A stretch of 64,000 nucleotides of DNA from Haloferula luteola (lineage in GTDB: Bacteria > Verrucomicrobiota > Verrucomicrobiia > Verrucomicrobiales > Akkermansiaceae): assembly GCF_014201715.1 (NCBI RefSeq), contig NZ_JACHFD010000014.1, positions 48,109 through 112,108 on the forward strand, in the 5' to 3' direction. The notes beneath the pieces are model-generated. The model was not told the DNA's origin. It was given only the letters and a program-made list of their open reading frames with translations, and did no database searches. This document shows, piece by piece, positions 51,038 to 62,460 of this stretch (positions are counted from its first letter, which is position 1; the number at the start of each line of letters is the position of its first letter). The position numbers and the translations under genes are program-made.

Positions 51038-52401
51038 TGCCGACCGAGGCACCGGGAGATTCAGAAAGTCAGCGCTCTTCCAGCGGACCCTGAATCTCCA
51101 GGGCGCTCGCTGGGGCGTGGGGAGGCAACGAAATCCCTTTCCGGTGCCTTCTGAGCCAAAGCCCTCACGGGTCCTCAGGGTCAGGATAAAAACCAGCGGG
51201 TCCCCTCTTGGCGGGAGTCCGTCCTCTGGATCACGGTGGCAACCCGCATCCTCGGCAGTGCCCGATCAGGCGCTTTTTGCGCCGCAGCAGAGCGCCGATG
51301 CTTTTCCGGCGAGGAGCGGGGGAGAATCGAAGCGTTCGACGACATCGAAGGCATTTTTTGGCGCAAGGGTGATCGGTGGTGAATGGAGTGTTTGGAATCG
51401 GTGAACGGAGAAGCCGAAAGGGTACCGAATGTCGCAAGTCCGCTTGTGGTGATTCCTGTCTTGGGGGCCATTTTCCGAGAACTCGACTGGGTGGCGTCCT
51501 TCGGTTCGGTTCCCGACCCTTTTCGCTGAAACGACGATGGCCCGAAACCCGCCGTGCTTCAGGGGGAGACGATCCTTCCTCCCTGGCGCTCTCCAGTCGT
51601 TCCTTTCCTTGGACTCAATCGCGTCGCTCCAGCAGGTCGTCTCAACGGGTTACCGCGCGTCCAGTGGTGAGGAGGCAATCGACTCCTCCGAGACTCGGAA
51701 CGGCGTCATGGGGTTGGGAGCATCGCGCGATGAAATTCCGCTATTCTCCGAACGCACCCTCGAAATGCTGGAATCGAACGCCTTGAGGTCGTTTGCCGGA
51801 AGAGATCCATGCTCCGTGGGATTTGTGCGCGAATGATAGGGTCGGGTCGATTCTCAACTCTTGCCTTCATTCTGCTCCAGTTACGGCAAATGCTGTGATA
51901 GGGGACGGATCATGAAAAAGTAATGAAAACAAGAATCATTGATGGACGGCTTGGTAAGCTTCACCGATTTTTGATTCGCTAAGGAGTCCATCATCAAATG
52001 CTTTGGTGATGCGATAGTTATCCTCTAGCGGATGCGGAAGAACCAAAGAAGCGAGGGAAGGGCTTCCCATCCTACAAATGAAATTTCTCTGAAATGAGAG
52101 GTGATGGGTCTTCAACTCACTGACTTTTAGTGAAATAAAGGGAGATGTGGCACGCGGTATGAGTGGCTCGAAGGACGACGGAGAATGATATCAAGAAAAC
52201 GGTGGTTGATGGAAAATAAAATTGACGAACGAAGGGGATCTATCAGAGGAACTTGCATGGATTCTTTGGGTGAAGGGATATTTCTATATCCTTTCGATGT
52301 TTTGCGCGGTCTCAAATGCCCATGTTTTACCACTAAGGTGACCAACGATGTTGGATGGGGCGCGATCGAGGAGAGGGAGTCTTAGCTTAGATTTCGGTTC
52401 G
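51038..52401. other. gene-poor region upstream of the rhs gene
   Basis: About 1.36 kb with no gene I can support. Several short frames exist on both strands (up to 136 codons) but none shows family similarity or a good start. An imperfect hairpin at 51080-51113 (CCAGCG/CGCTGG with an inner CCCTG/CAGGG) could end cysJ transcription. GGCGC-TTTTT-GCGCC lies at 51269-51283. From about 51840 the sequence turns AT-rich, unlike its surroundings, and probably holds the rhs promoter. Confidence 0.55.
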
Positions 52402-55400
52402 ATGTTTCAGAATTTGCTCTTTCGTCAAATCGCAGCAGGATTTCAACTCCTGCTTTTTGCGTGTTCCACTCTTCTCCCGGGTGTTGTCCATGCTCAGACT
52501 CGCCTGGGACCTGAGTGGTGGTATCGCGGAGAGTCTCCTTGGATCTCTTCAGAGAATGGCGACGGCGACGGACATCTCATCTCCAACGTAGGACAGGGGA
52601 AGAATGCCGCCGTGAAAGCTCTGGAGAACCTCGAAGATACGGTGGTGGGGCAGGTGATTCACGGAGATCTCATCCCCAGCATCTTTGATGATTCCCCCCC
52701 CACGGCTGCTGAGGTGGATGCCAACTATTCACCTCTTCAGATCGGACAACTCAAGGCGCTCGCCAAACCCTTTTACGACCGCCTCAATGAAATTGATCCT
52801 CTCTGGGTGAGAGATCAATTGGCGGATTCTCAAGTCACTTCCTACCAAGCCTCGAGTTCTCTGAACGCCAGCTGGGGATACGTGGTCGGTGGTTATTACC
52901 CATGGGATCCTGCTCTGACGCAGTCCGAGACTCGTCGGGCCCCGGCGACCATTGGTCAGGTGAAAGCCGTTTTTTGTCTCGATCTCGACCTCGTCCAATC
53001 CATCGAAGATCCGATGCGTGACACGGATGGCGATGGCTTGCCTGATTGGTGGGAACTCGCTCACGGACTCGATAGGACGGATGCCCAGACGGAGTGGGAT
53101 GATTTTGACGGGGATGGATTGTCGGATCTCGATGAATACGCATGGGGCACCTCCGCCACCGTGTCCGATACCGATGGGGATGGGATGAGTGATGCGGATG
53201 AAATTGCAATGGGTTTCAACCCACTGAATTCGGACGAGAACGGAAATGGAATTCCGGACGGGGCCGAAGATTTTGATGGAGACGGTCTTATGAACCTCTT
53301 CGAACTCGAACTGGGTTCCAATCCCGCCGAAACCGATAGTGATGGCGACTTGATGCCCGATGTTTGGGAGCTGCGCTGGGGACTCGATCCCCTCGATGCA
53401 AGCGATGCTCAAAAGGACTTTGATGGCGATGGGGTCATGAATTATGACGAGTATCGTCTGGGAACTCGGCCAGTCGGAGCTTGGACCGGAGGGGAGTTTC
53501 AGATCACCTCGCTCCTTCAGGCTGGCGAAGTCTTCCGCGTGGTGGACTCTTTCACCGAAATGGACACCAATGGGGTCACCTCAAGGTCCTTCCTTCTTTC
53601 GACGGTCCTGAATGGCGTCCAGAATTTGAAGCTAGTTCGTGGGCTGACGACCCCCACCCTTTACAATTTGAACCTCCCTGGCGTTGTCGATTTTGAAGCC
53701 ATCATGGGTTTTGATCCCACCGGCGCGGTGGTGATTTCGACGACCGCTGGAGCTAAAAAATGGAGCCTATCATCGGGATGGACTTCGACACTGACGCCGA
53801 GCGCTTCCTCGTACACACTGCCGACTGGGTCGACATGGGATCTGGTGGCCTTGAGTCCCACGGGAAGCCATTGGCTGTGGAAAACTCTTGATGTTAGCGG
53901 AAATGGATATTTTGCCGTTTCGGATCCTTCAGGAGCTGCAGTTGCCGATGCACGCGCGGCAGTGGAATGGGTGGCGTCCGAGGAACAGCACGATGAGTGG
54001 ACCATGGTTCTTGATGATGGACGCATGGTTGGCATCCGTACCGTCGAAGTTGCTTCAGGAGAATTTCAAGGCCTTGATCAGGACGAACTTGTCACAGCCG
54101 AATGGAGTGGTGGCTCTTCGGGAACGTGGGAAGTGGAACCTCTTTTGCTCTCCGGGGACATCGCCTATTGGGGCTTGGATAGCGGTCTCATCACCGTGGA
54201 TTTGTATGCGGGCCATCGTCGGGACTCCTTCCCTGCATTTCGTCTCAGTCAAAGCTTCTTTGATGAATCCCTTGAGCTTGTAACAACGGGAGAATGGCGA
54301 GTGTTTTCCTCCCTTTCTTTGGATTTCGAGAGCCCTTCCTACCAGTTCCTCGTCAAGAAGGAGGAGCCTCATCTTCACTCTGGCATTCCATCAGGTTCGT
54401 TGCCGAGCGAGAGTTTTCCGATCTTGAACTATGTCGACCGGCTTGCCGATGCTGGTTACTTGGCCAATGGAGACACCGAAGTGCGGGTGTGGTCAGTCCT
54501 GCCGGATACAACGTTCTTAACTAACGGATTTGCCTTGGAAGCGGATTCGGTGTCTGCCATCGCTGGAGATGTTGGACCGTCCTCACTCGTTGTGGGAGGC
54601 ACCGGGGCTCAGGGAGATTTCATCCGTTGGCAGGAAGTGGGATCGGATGACTTGGACGACGATGGGATGCCGGATGACTGGGAGAAACTCATCTCCGAGC
54701 AAATTCTCGCGGGAATTGGAACTCCCGATTCTAATAATCCGGATCACCAGTCATTGATCCTAGGAGACCTTCCTGAAGGTTACGGAATTTCTGGTTCTGG
54801 GCCCAATATTGCCGATCTCGCTCAAGCAGGGGTGGTGGATGATGATCTTGTCAATCATACCTTCCTAGAAATTGAAGCGAAAAACTTGAGTACGACATCA
54901 GGAAATCCGATACCTGAATTCGAGTATCAGTTTGATAATACTACAGAATCCAGAACGGAGGGGTCGCATTTGATCTACTCATTCCTGGCTTGGCTGGGAG
55001 ATGCAGAGGAGCAGGGGGATTCCACTTCGGTTGAGGTTCCGCAAGGAGCCTATGTCAATGGGGACAGTTGGTGGTCATCAGCAAATTCAATTCAAGACTA
55101 CCGATCGGAGTTCTATGATTATCATAAGTTTCCGCTTTTTGATGCTGGAATGTCCAAGGTTGAAGGCGAATATTATGAAGACGGAGGAGGATTCACGGCA
55201 CAGAAGGAGGTGCCAAGGTTTCGGTTGTTCAATCAATCACCATGGATGAGAAAAGACGCCCTCTATTTGGCTCAATACACTCAAAGATATCGGTCGAATT
55301 CAACGGGTCGTTTGGATCTAAATCACAATGATCCGTTGTATCAGTATTCTATTCTGGAGCTCACGCTGGATGAGGGGGAGGGCTTGGCGGATAGTTGGAC

Positions 55401-58400
55401 TTATGGGAGGGATCTTCCCTTTGAGAATTTTGGTCTATTTGCTGATTATAAAAGCATTGCGAACGCCACTCGTGAGATAACGGCAGAGGTGAGTGTGGAT
55501 GTTCAGTCGATTCCGATTTCTTCTCCGATGGGGCCTGCGGATCATCGAAAAATATCTCTTCGAGGTAAGCCCATTGGTGATCAACAACCTCAGTCTGAAG
55601 AAGAGTCCGACATCGAATCAGAAGAGGCGTATGTCGATGCTTTTGATCGAAGATTGAATTTTGATACAAGTTTGTTGTGGGCTCCGCAAGGTTCCAGCGA
55701 GTTGGTGCTATCCGTCAACCTTTCGTACAATCCGCAAGCTCTGAGGTATGAGATGGGTCCCATTTACAAGAATCAGCCCGCCAGTCAGGGCCCAGTGCTT
55801 GGTCAAACCCAGTCTACCAGCTCAACGGGAACTGCGGGAGAGGGAGAGGTGATCGGAACTTCGCTGCGTGGAAATCCCAATAACTCGCTGCTGATCGGGC
55901 CATTTGGTGTCGGGTTCTCCACCAATTTGAGGCCCACTCTGAATATCGCCTCCGATTGGCATACGGAGAATCAGACCAAAAAGGACGCGAATGGGCAAGA
56001 AGTCGTGGTCGGAGTAGTTTCCTCATTGCGCTATCTCGTCAAGGTTACGGATTCGAATGGCAGAGTGCACGACTTTGAATCGTCGGACATGAGGAACTTT
56101 CGAAAAAGCGGGAGCTTGGGCCCGTCGACACTTGCGAACGAGTTCCGGCTCATCTGGATGCCCTATACGGATGCACCAAGGTCGACGACTTCTGGGGATT
56201 GCTGGGGCCATTATGTTCTTAGAAGTCGATTTGGGACGGAGTGCTACTTTCCTTGGTATGGAGATGATCCGAGCACCGGTGGCAGCTGGACCTATGAGAG
56301 CGTTGAAAAGCCTACGACAACTTTTGCAGATCTCGCCGAAGCGGCGCAGGGCGGAATGGCCTATGGATCGCGGGTGACTGATCGTTTCGGAAATTCCATC
56401 CGCTATCGTCGTGAAGGGGATCTCCTCTACGTGGAGCATTTTTCGTCCGGATGCTTGGATTCCGAGGGGGAGTGGGTGTCTGGCATCACACCAACTGGGG
56501 TGATCGAGGCTACCTACGACGGTTCCGTCGTTACCTCACTGAAAGATCCCAGAGGTCAGGTGTATCGATTGGAATACGGCGAATACACCCTCCCAGGAAG
56601 TTTTGGGCGCTGGACGGGATTTGCCGGCAGTACGAGCAATCCCCACTGGAAATGGTTGCGCGCGGTTCACTGTCCTGATGGGAGCGTCAAGAGATTCCAA
56701 TTCGAGCATCTGAAACGTCGTGAAGGATTTGGCGATCTTGGCGCTTATGGTGGATCGGGGCTGCAGGGAGGCATTATTGGGCACGAATTGTCGAAGCGAC
56801 TCGGGAAACAAATCAAGGCTACGGAATATGGAGTGATTCCCTTGCTTACGCGGATTGAGGATGGATCGGGGCAATATTTGGATGTGGAATATGAGCGCGA
56901 TGTTACTGAGTTGACGGGAATTCAATATGTGAATCTTGTTGGAAGAGTTCCGCATGAAGATTTTGCGGATTTGCCTGCAGATGCCCAAGGGGATGCCCTC
57001 CTGAGTCAGTATTGTGGGCGGGTGGTGACCCAGGCCAAGTATGACTACTCTCCAAAAGTGGCAGCGGACCAACTGCTTGCTGGATACCGAAGGGCACCAC
57101 AAAATGAGGAGCCAGATCCTGCCAAAATGGCCTCGGGCTTTTGGTACAAAGTTGGAATCCCTCAAGCCATTCCGGTGAAATCGGTTTCGACCGCGGACGT
57201 CGATGGCGACGGCGGTGCTGAAGTCTACGAGTTCCAGGGAACGGGATTTGATGAAAGCCACTTGGGATTTCTCGATAATGTCTCAAACGGAGATATCTAT
57301 CGAGAGACGACGGTGAAGTCGGATGGCTATTCGACGGTTTACGAGTTCAGTCACATGATGATGCTTTCCGAGAAGAGGAACGAGAGTGGAGGTTCTTCAA
57401 GTGGCGGCAGCTCGGGGCATGTGTGCGATAGTTCGGTCGGAGAGGCCCCTGTGGTCTTTAACGGCACTCTGGCGTGCGGTCATCTGGCTATCCGGAAGTC
57501 GCTCGGTCGCAACCCCGTCTCCAGTAGTGATTTTGTGGTCGAGGAGTTTGATTTCAACCCTCGGGCGGGCGGAGTGGTTTCCAAAGCAGTCGATGCCTCA
57601 GGAAATACCACCGAATATTTCTATGAAGATGTGAGGGAAGGGGTGGCGCAGGCTATTGCCGATGGATGGATCATCGAAGCGCGGGGAGCGTCGTCCACGA
57701 CGGATGCCACTGCAGGGCCGATTGAGAAGTACTATCCCGATCCGACTCGCGTGGTGACCCACACGGGCGGGACTACGGTTGAAAAGTCATTTACCTACAC
57801 CTCGGGGGCACTTCGTCTGCAAGAATCGGTGACGGATGAGTTGGGGCGAGTGACCGCATTTGATTTCAACGCCTTGGGCCTTCGGACTGGGTCGAAGATT
57901 TTCGCAAATGCAGCCGAGGTGGTCTCTGGAGATCCCATTCAGGAGACCGAGTGGAAGTATGAATCCGCGGAGTTTCCGATGTTTCTGACGGAGGAGGTGA
58001 CGAAGGCAATTCCAGGTGGCGGAGACCCTTCTTGGGTTGAGGACATCGTCAAACAATATGAACCTGACGCCGCCGGAAGGATCTGGAAAGAGAAGACTCT
58101 TCTCGAAGAAGATGACCCCATGACTCCTGGCGATGAAGGAGTCTGGATCACGACCACGAATCTTTATGATGAGAGTGGAAACAAGATTGCGGTGACGGAT
58201 GCTAGGGGAAATACGACCGATTTCTTCTATGACGGGATGAACCGGTTGTCCTTCGTTCGATATCCGGCGACCCCCACTGCGGAAGCCGCATTGCAAGCGG
58301 CCCTTGGGGGTGGGGTGGCATCCTCGGGACCACGGGCTGAGAAGTCCTATCGATACGATCTCGGGGGGAGAAAGGTTCGTGAACTGGATGAAAACGGCAA

Positions 58401-61400
58401 TGCACTTCTCTGGGAGTACAATCTCGCAGGAATGGTTCAGAGATCGGCCGTCGATATGAACCGCAACTATCGGATCGATGCCGAGGATCTGATCACTCAG
58501 TATGTGTGGGATCGCCGCGCCCGATTGGTCAAAAAGATCGACCCAATGGAGGGCGAGACGAGCATGACCTACGATGGCCTCAACCGTCTGGTGCAAACGG
58601 TCGATGCACTGGGTGGGGTGAGCCAATTGGACTACGATTTGTCTGCCAATTCGGGGGGGGACTTGTTCCAAGGGGATGGATTCAAGCCCACCCGGGTGGT
58701 CGATCCCCGTGGCTATGTGACGGAAACCCGCTATGATGATCGCTATCGCCCAATCGCTGTGCGGACGGAGTATCAAAAGAACTCCGGAGATTGGCGAACC
58801 CGCGCGTTGGGTCCCTGCTCCCTTACCATCTCAGCCTATGACGAGGTAGGAAATGTTTTGGGAACTCTGAGTTTCCGCGATGCCTCCGGAATCACTCTTC
58901 CAACCAACAATCCAAGCATCTCTGATCTGGAAGCCTGGGATTCCCTCGATGTCCTTTACACGAAAACCGAATACGATGATCTGAATCGTCCCGTGCTGTC
59001 GGTGGTTGAGCCGAACAACACCCTTCTCAAACAGACCACTGCCACTCGGTATACCAGTACGGGGTGGACATGGAAAACAGTGATGTTCCAAGGGTCCGCA
59101 CTGCAGCGGGACTCGCACATGGTGTATGACCGCGCGGGACGCGTGATCGAGGAAAGATCGCCCAATCCCAAAACGGGAGTCTCTGAAGGACCGCTGGATG
59201 CTTGCCAATTCGACGGACCTGGCAGGGTGCTGAAAACCTATGATGCCAACGGGAACCTGTTGACGGTCACGGATCCGCTGGGAATGACCACAACCCAGAG
59301 CTATGATGATCGCAATCGATTGGTTCGGGTCGAGGCTCCTGCCGTGGAGGATGCGGAGTGGGGGACGGTTCACCCACCAGTGACTTCCACCGTCTATGAC
59401 GCCGTTGGAAATACGGTGTATGCGGTCGACCCGAGGGGCACTGTGGTGAAGACCGATTACGATGCCGCCCATCGCCCCTATCAGACCATCGCCGCCTACG
59501 GACTCGACGAACAAATGGTAACGATCAGCGAGTTCGATGCCAATGGGAATGTGGTTGCGGTCACCGACCCTAATGGAAACGTGACCCGCAACCGTTACGA
59601 TTCTCTGAATCGTTTGGTTGCCAGCGCCCGAAATCCGGTGACGGGGAATCCGGCAGATCCTTGGAGTGCGGCGGCGGGCGATCAGGTGATCGCGAATCAG
59701 TATGACGCATCGGGGAACCTGATTGCGGTAGCGGATGGGTTGGCGGCCAAGGAGTGGGAGGAGACCGATCAGAAATGGTTGTTTGACGAAATGATGAGTG
59801 CCGGTCACGTCACCGGATTCACTTACGATGGCCTCGGTCGAAAGACGGCCACCCTATGGGACATGGGCTCTGTTGTGGAGCGCAAGGAACAAATGTTCTA
59901 CGATGGACTGGTGCAAACCTCCGCGAAGCGGCCGGACCTGCGTGAAACCCAGTTCAATTATGATGGTTTGATGCGCGTCGCCTCCACGGTGTTCCCCGGT
60001 CACAGCGATGAAAACCTCACCTACTTCTACCAAACTGGGATCAGCGATTTTGGAGACAATGCACCGGTGGTGCCGACGACGCAGGGTCCCGGTGGACTGG
60101 TCGCGGTTCTGCATGGCAACTTGAATGGATCGGACTCCCGCGACGTCATTCAAGAACTCGACTATCAGGATCGGGTCGTCTCAGAGATGTCTGGAGGGGC
60201 GACTCACAATCATGTCCTCGACCTGGTCGGCAATCGTCGCTTGACCCGTTCCTATGATTTGGTCGGGGGCTCCACGCGCAGCTTGTATTGTGAGTACGAT
60301 GCACTTCACCGCATGACCGATTGTCTCGATCTCGCGGCACATGCACCTCCGGTCGGGTGGCGTTGCAGTGGAATCAGCCCACAAGCGGGGGATCAAATCA
60401 CCACCTATGCCTACGATAGCGCTGGAAATGTGGTGGAGAAGGAACTCCCCAACGGGCAAGTCACCACCACCGTTTTTGATGCTTTGAATCGCCGGCTCCT
60501 CATGGAGGTTACCATCGGCTCCACGGTGATTTCTCGCCATGACTACTCTCATCCGGTCGCAGGCTCCGGTCTGCCCTCCGGCTACGATCGGGTGGGGAAT
60601 GTGCTTCGGATTCTTGAAGATTTCGGGGCTTCTTCCCTGAAGGCACGCGAGATCATCAATACCTATGATAAGCTCGATCGTCTGGATGAGGAGCGCATTG
60701 CGGAGTCGACCAACTATGCGTTGGTGGCGGCTGGAACGGCTCCCGTCACGCAGTTGACCGATTACGATTACGACTTGGCGGACAACCGGACAGTGAAAGA
60801 TGTGCAGGTCGGATCCGCTCCCGGCGAGTGGCAATATGAGTATGGAAGCCCGGCAGCCGGCACCAACACCAACCAATTGGTCAATGTCAAAAAGGAGGTT
60901 GCCAATAATCTATACGAGTGGATTGCCGCTTACACCTACGATCCGAATGGCAATCGTGTGGCCAAATACGACCAACCCGGAGTGGGTTTCAGTCCTGTCG
61001 AGGAATATCAGTACGATTCTCTCAATCGTCTGACGCTGGTGGAGGACCACGTGCAGTCCCAAGACTTCCAGTATCGTTACGATCACCGATCCCGTCGGGT
61101 TGAGCGGAACCAGATTCCCGATGGAGGTGCCTCGGAGATGGTACGGCTTTCCTTCTTGGGGGGAACGAGTGTTCAGGAGTATTTTGATGGGGTCACCCAG
61201 CCGACAGTGGAACAGATCCGGGGGAGCGATTGGGGAGGCGGTGTTGGCGGCATTCTCTACACCTATCGCCGCGCGACTCCCTCCAGCACTCCGGCCGCTA
61301 CTTTTGTTGCCTTCAACTCACGCGGTGATGTGATTTCCCGCACCGATGCCCTCGGAGGCATCGTCTGGCAGGGTCAGTATGAAGCTTTTGGCACGCGCAC

Positions 61401-62460
61401 GGCTGAGCAGGGCACCGATCTTGATGTTCATCATGCCAACACCAAAGAAGAAGATCCCACCGGCTTCTTGAATGAAGGCATGCGCTACCGCGATCTGGAG
61501 ATGGGCGTTTTCCTCACTCGAGATCCTGCGGGATTTGTCGATGGCCCCAATGTCTACACTTACGTAAGGCAGAACCCTTGGACAATGTATGACCCGCATG
61601 GGTTGTTCGGCTTTGGCGAGAGCAACGGAGCTTGGATCGACGCCGCATGGAACGCCGTTGCAAACCCGGCTCGGGACTACGCCTACGACATGGGCAACGA
61701 GTGGATGACAATGTCGGACCGCTCGTCGGACAAGGGCAACTACGTCACCGCCGTGGCGCAGGGAACGATGGGCAACTTCGTCAACGCGCTCGGTGCCATG
61801 GTGGACAAGGATGCCCACAACGCGATGGTCGAGCGCGGGGTTGCGATTACATCCTCCGCAGCGGAGGACGGTCACGTTTCAGTTCTTGAGGGCGCGCAGA
61901 TGGTCGGCGTCGCTGGAGGAGAGTTTTTCGGATGGAATGACGGAGTCGAGGCGGCCACGGGGAACAGCCTTGAAGATGGAAGAGAACTATCCGGCATGGA
62001 GCGTTTCCAGAAGGGCACCTCGGCAACGGCTAAGGCTGCCGGAACAGCCGCGATGCTTTCCGGCCCGTTGAAGCCCGGAGGCACGACAGCGCGTGGAACA
62101 GCCGCGACCACGGCCAAAGTCACCGAAAGTACCTTGCACACAAGGGGAGTCCGTCCGGCAGCGGGAACTCGAACGCTTGAAGGTTATGTTCAGCAGACCG
62201 CCGCCCAAGCAGAGGTGGGGCTCTACACTAAGTCACCAGGCTTTGATGTGACCGCTGGAAGCACTCAGTTTAAGCGATTTGGATCCGGAAGCCATGGAGG
62301 GCTGAGCCCACATGTTCACCAACCTCTCCGGAACATGACGCCGAGAGGAGCGCGGGGGACCACCGGAACCAAGACTAAGAATGGAGGTGTCACCAAACCC
62401 TCAAGGAAGGACGTAAAGCAACTGTATGATCACGTCGAAAATGGAAAGTATGCCGAATGA
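52402..62460 (+). CDS. Rhs/YD-repeat polymorphic toxin protein, Sec-exported
   Basis: 3352 residues from ATG 52402, whose signal peptide (1-31, ending VVHAQ) is better than the start at 52348. Residues about 85-200 hold two GQLK-type segments (SPLQIGQLKALAKPFYDRL and APATIGQVKAVF). Residues about 205-355 carry thrombospondin-type-3-like DxDGDG repeats that should bind calcium. A long middle part is AT-richer. YD repeats follow (about 1200-2950, many with YDGLNRL or YDANGN forms). The Rhs core (GMRYRDLEMGVFLTRDPAG, about 3025) ends in YDPHG. The last 285 residues are the variable toxin tip, with GSHGGLSPHVHQPLRN near the end as a likely nuclease active site. Confidence 0.92.
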   Translation: MFQNLLFRQIAAGFQLLLFACSTLLPGVVHAQTRLGPEWWYRGESPWISSENGDGDGHLISNVGQGKNAAVKALENLEDTVVGQVIHGDLIPSIFDDSPPTAAEVDANYSPLQIGQLKALAKPFYDRLNEIDPLWVRDQLADSQVTSYQASSSLNASWGYVVGGYYPWDPALTQSETRRAPATIGQVKAVFCLDLDLVQSIEDPMRDTDGDGLPDWWELAHGLDRTDAQTEWDDFDGDGLSDLDEYAWGTSATVSDTDGDGMSDADEIAMGFNPLNSDENGNGIPDGAEDFDGDGLMNLFELELGSNPAETDSDGDLMPDVWELRWGLDPLDASDAQKDFDGDGVMNYDEYRLGTRPVGAWTGGEFQITSLLQAGEVFRVVDSFTEMDTNGVTSRSFLLSTVLNGVQNLKLVRGLTTPTLYNLNLPGVVDFEAIMGFDPTGAVVISTTAGAKKWSLSSGWTSTLTPSASSYTLPTGSTWDLVALSPTGSHWLWKTLDVSGNGYFAVSDPSGAAVADARAAVEWVASEEQHDEWTMVLDDGRMVGIRTVEVASGEFQGLDQDELVTAEWSGGSSGTWEVEPLLLSGDIAYWGLDSGLITVDLYAGHRRDSFPAFRLSQSFFDESLELVTTGEWRVFSSLSLDFESPSYQFLVKKEEPHLHSGIPSGSLPSESFPILNYVDRLADAGYLANGDTEVRVWSVLPDTTFLTNGFALEADSVSAIAGDVGPSSLVVGGTGAQGDFIRWQEVGSDDLDDDGMPDDWEKLISEQILAGIGTPDSNNPDHQSLILGDLPEGYGISGSGPNIADLAQAGVVDDDLVNHTFLEIEAKNLSTTSGNPIPEFEYQFDNTTESRTEGSHLIYSFLAWLGDAEEQGDSTSVEVPQGAYVNGDSWWSSANSIQDYRSEFYDYHKFPLFDAGMSKVEGEYYEDGGGFTAQKEVPRFRLFNQSPWMRKDALYLAQYTQRYRSNSTGRLDLNHNDPLYQYSILELTLDEGEGLADSWTYGRDLPFENFGLFADYKSIANATREITAEVSVDVQSIPISSPMGPADHRKISLRGKPIGDQQPQSEEESDIESEEAYVDAFDRRLNFDTSLLWAPQGSSELVLSVNLSYNPQALRYEMGPIYKNQPASQGPVLGQTQSTSSTGTAGEGEVIGTSLRGNPNNSLLIGPFGVGFSTNLRPTLNIASDWHTENQTKKDANGQEVVVGVVSSLRYLVKVTDSNGRVHDFESSDMRNFRKSGSLGPSTLANEFRLIWMPYTDAPRSTTSGDCWGHYVLRSRFGTECYFPWYGDDPSTGGSWTYESVEKPTTTFADLAEAAQGGMAYGSRVTDRFGNSIRYRREGDLLYVEHFSSGCLDSEGEWVSGITPTGVIEATYDGSVVTSLKDPRGQVYRLEYGEYTLPGSFGRWTGFAGSTSNPHWKWLRAVHCPDGSVKRFQFEHLKRREGFGDLGAYGGSGLQGGIIGHELSKRLGKQIKATEYGVIPLLTRIEDGSGQYLDVEYERDVTELTGIQYVNLVGRVPHEDFADLPADAQGDALLSQYCGRVVTQAKYDYSPKVAADQLLAGYRRAPQNEEPDPAKMASGFWYKVGIPQAIPVKSVSTADVDGDGGAEVYEFQGTGFDESHLGFLDNVSNGDIYRETTVKSDGYSTVYEFSHMMMLSEKRNESGGSSSGGSSGHVCDSSVGEAPVVFNGTLACGHLAIRKSLGRNPVSSSDFVVEEFDFNPRAGGVVSKAVDASGNTTEYFYEDVREGVAQAIADGWIIEARGASSTTDATAGPIEKYYPDPTRVVTHTGGTTVEKSFTYTSGALRLQESVTDELGRVTAFDFNALGLRTGSKIFANAAEVVSGDPIQETEWKYESAEFPMFLTEEVTKAIPGGGDPSWVEDIVKQYEPDAAGRIWKEKTLLEEDDPMTPGDEGVWITTTNLYDESGNKIAVTDARGNTTDFFYDGMNRLSFVRYPATPTAEAALQAALGGGVASSGPRAEKSYRYDLGGRKVRELDENGNALLWEYNLAGMVQRSAVDMNRNYRIDAEDLITQYVWDRRARLVKKIDPMEGETSMTYDGLNRLVQTVDALGGVSQLDYDLSANSGGDLFQGDGFKPTRVVDPRGYVTETRYDDRYRPIAVRTEYQKNSGDWRTRALGPCSLTISAYDEVGNVLGTLSFRDASGITLPTNNPSISDLEAWDSLDVLYTKTEYDDLNRPVLSVVEPNNTLLKQTTATRYTSTGWTWKTVMFQGSALQRDSHMVYDRAGRVIEERSPNPKTGVSEGPLDACQFDGPGRVLKTYDANGNLLTVTDPLGMTTTQSYDDRNRLVRVEAPAVEDAEWGTVHPPVTSTVYDAVGNTVYAVDPRGTVVKTDYDAAHRPYQTIAAYGLDEQMVTISEFDANGNVVAVTDPNGNVTRNRYDSLNRLVASARNPVTGNPADPWSAAAGDQVIANQYDASGNLIAVADGLAAKEWEETDQKWLFDEMMSAGHVTGFTYDGLGRKTATLWDMGSVVERKEQMFYDGLVQTSAKRPDLRETQFNYDGLMRVASTVFPGHSDENLTYFYQTGISDFGDNAPVVPTTQGPGGLVAVLHGNLNGSDSRDVIQELDYQDRVVSEMSGGATHNHVLDLVGNRRLTRSYDLVGGSTRSLYCEYDALHRMTDCLDLAAHAPPVGWRCSGISPQAGDQITTYAYDSAGNVVEKELPNGQVTTTVFDALNRRLLMEVTIGSTVISRHDYSHPVAGSGLPSGYDRVGNVLRILEDFGASSLKAREIINTYDKLDRLDEERIAESTNYALVAAGTAPVTQLTDYDYDLADNRTVKDVQVGSAPGEWQYEYGSPAAGTNTNQLVNVKKEVANNLYEWIAAYTYDPNGNRVAKYDQPGVGFSPVEEYQYDSLNRLTLVEDHVQSQDFQYRYDHRSRRVERNQIPDGGASEMVRLSFLGGTSVQEYFDGVTQPTVEQIRGSDWGGGVGGILYTYRRATPSSTPAATFVAFNSRGDVISRTDALGGIVWQGQYEAFGTRTAEQGTDLDVHHANTKEEDPTGFLNEGMRYRDLEMGVFLTRDPAGFVDGPNVYTYVRQNPWTMYDPHGLFGFGESNGAWIDAAWNAVANPARDYAYDMGNEWMTMSDRSSDKGNYVTAVAQGTMGNFVNALGAMVDKDAHNAMVERGVAITSSAAEDGHVSVLEGAQMVGVAGGEFFGWNDGVEAATGNSLEDGRELSGMERFQKGTSATAKAAGTAAMLSGPLKPGGTTARGTAATTAKVTESTLHTRGVRPAAGTRTLEGYVQQTAAQAEVGLYTKSPGFDVTAGSTQFKRFGSGSHGGLSPHVHQPLRNMTPRGARGTTGTKTKNGGVTKPSRKDVKQLYDHVENGKYAE

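Noticed and set aside
51376..51836. Two overlapping short frames before rhs (136 and 99 codons)
   Set aside because: No family similarity, no clear ribosome-binding site and atypical composition; not enough to call genes.
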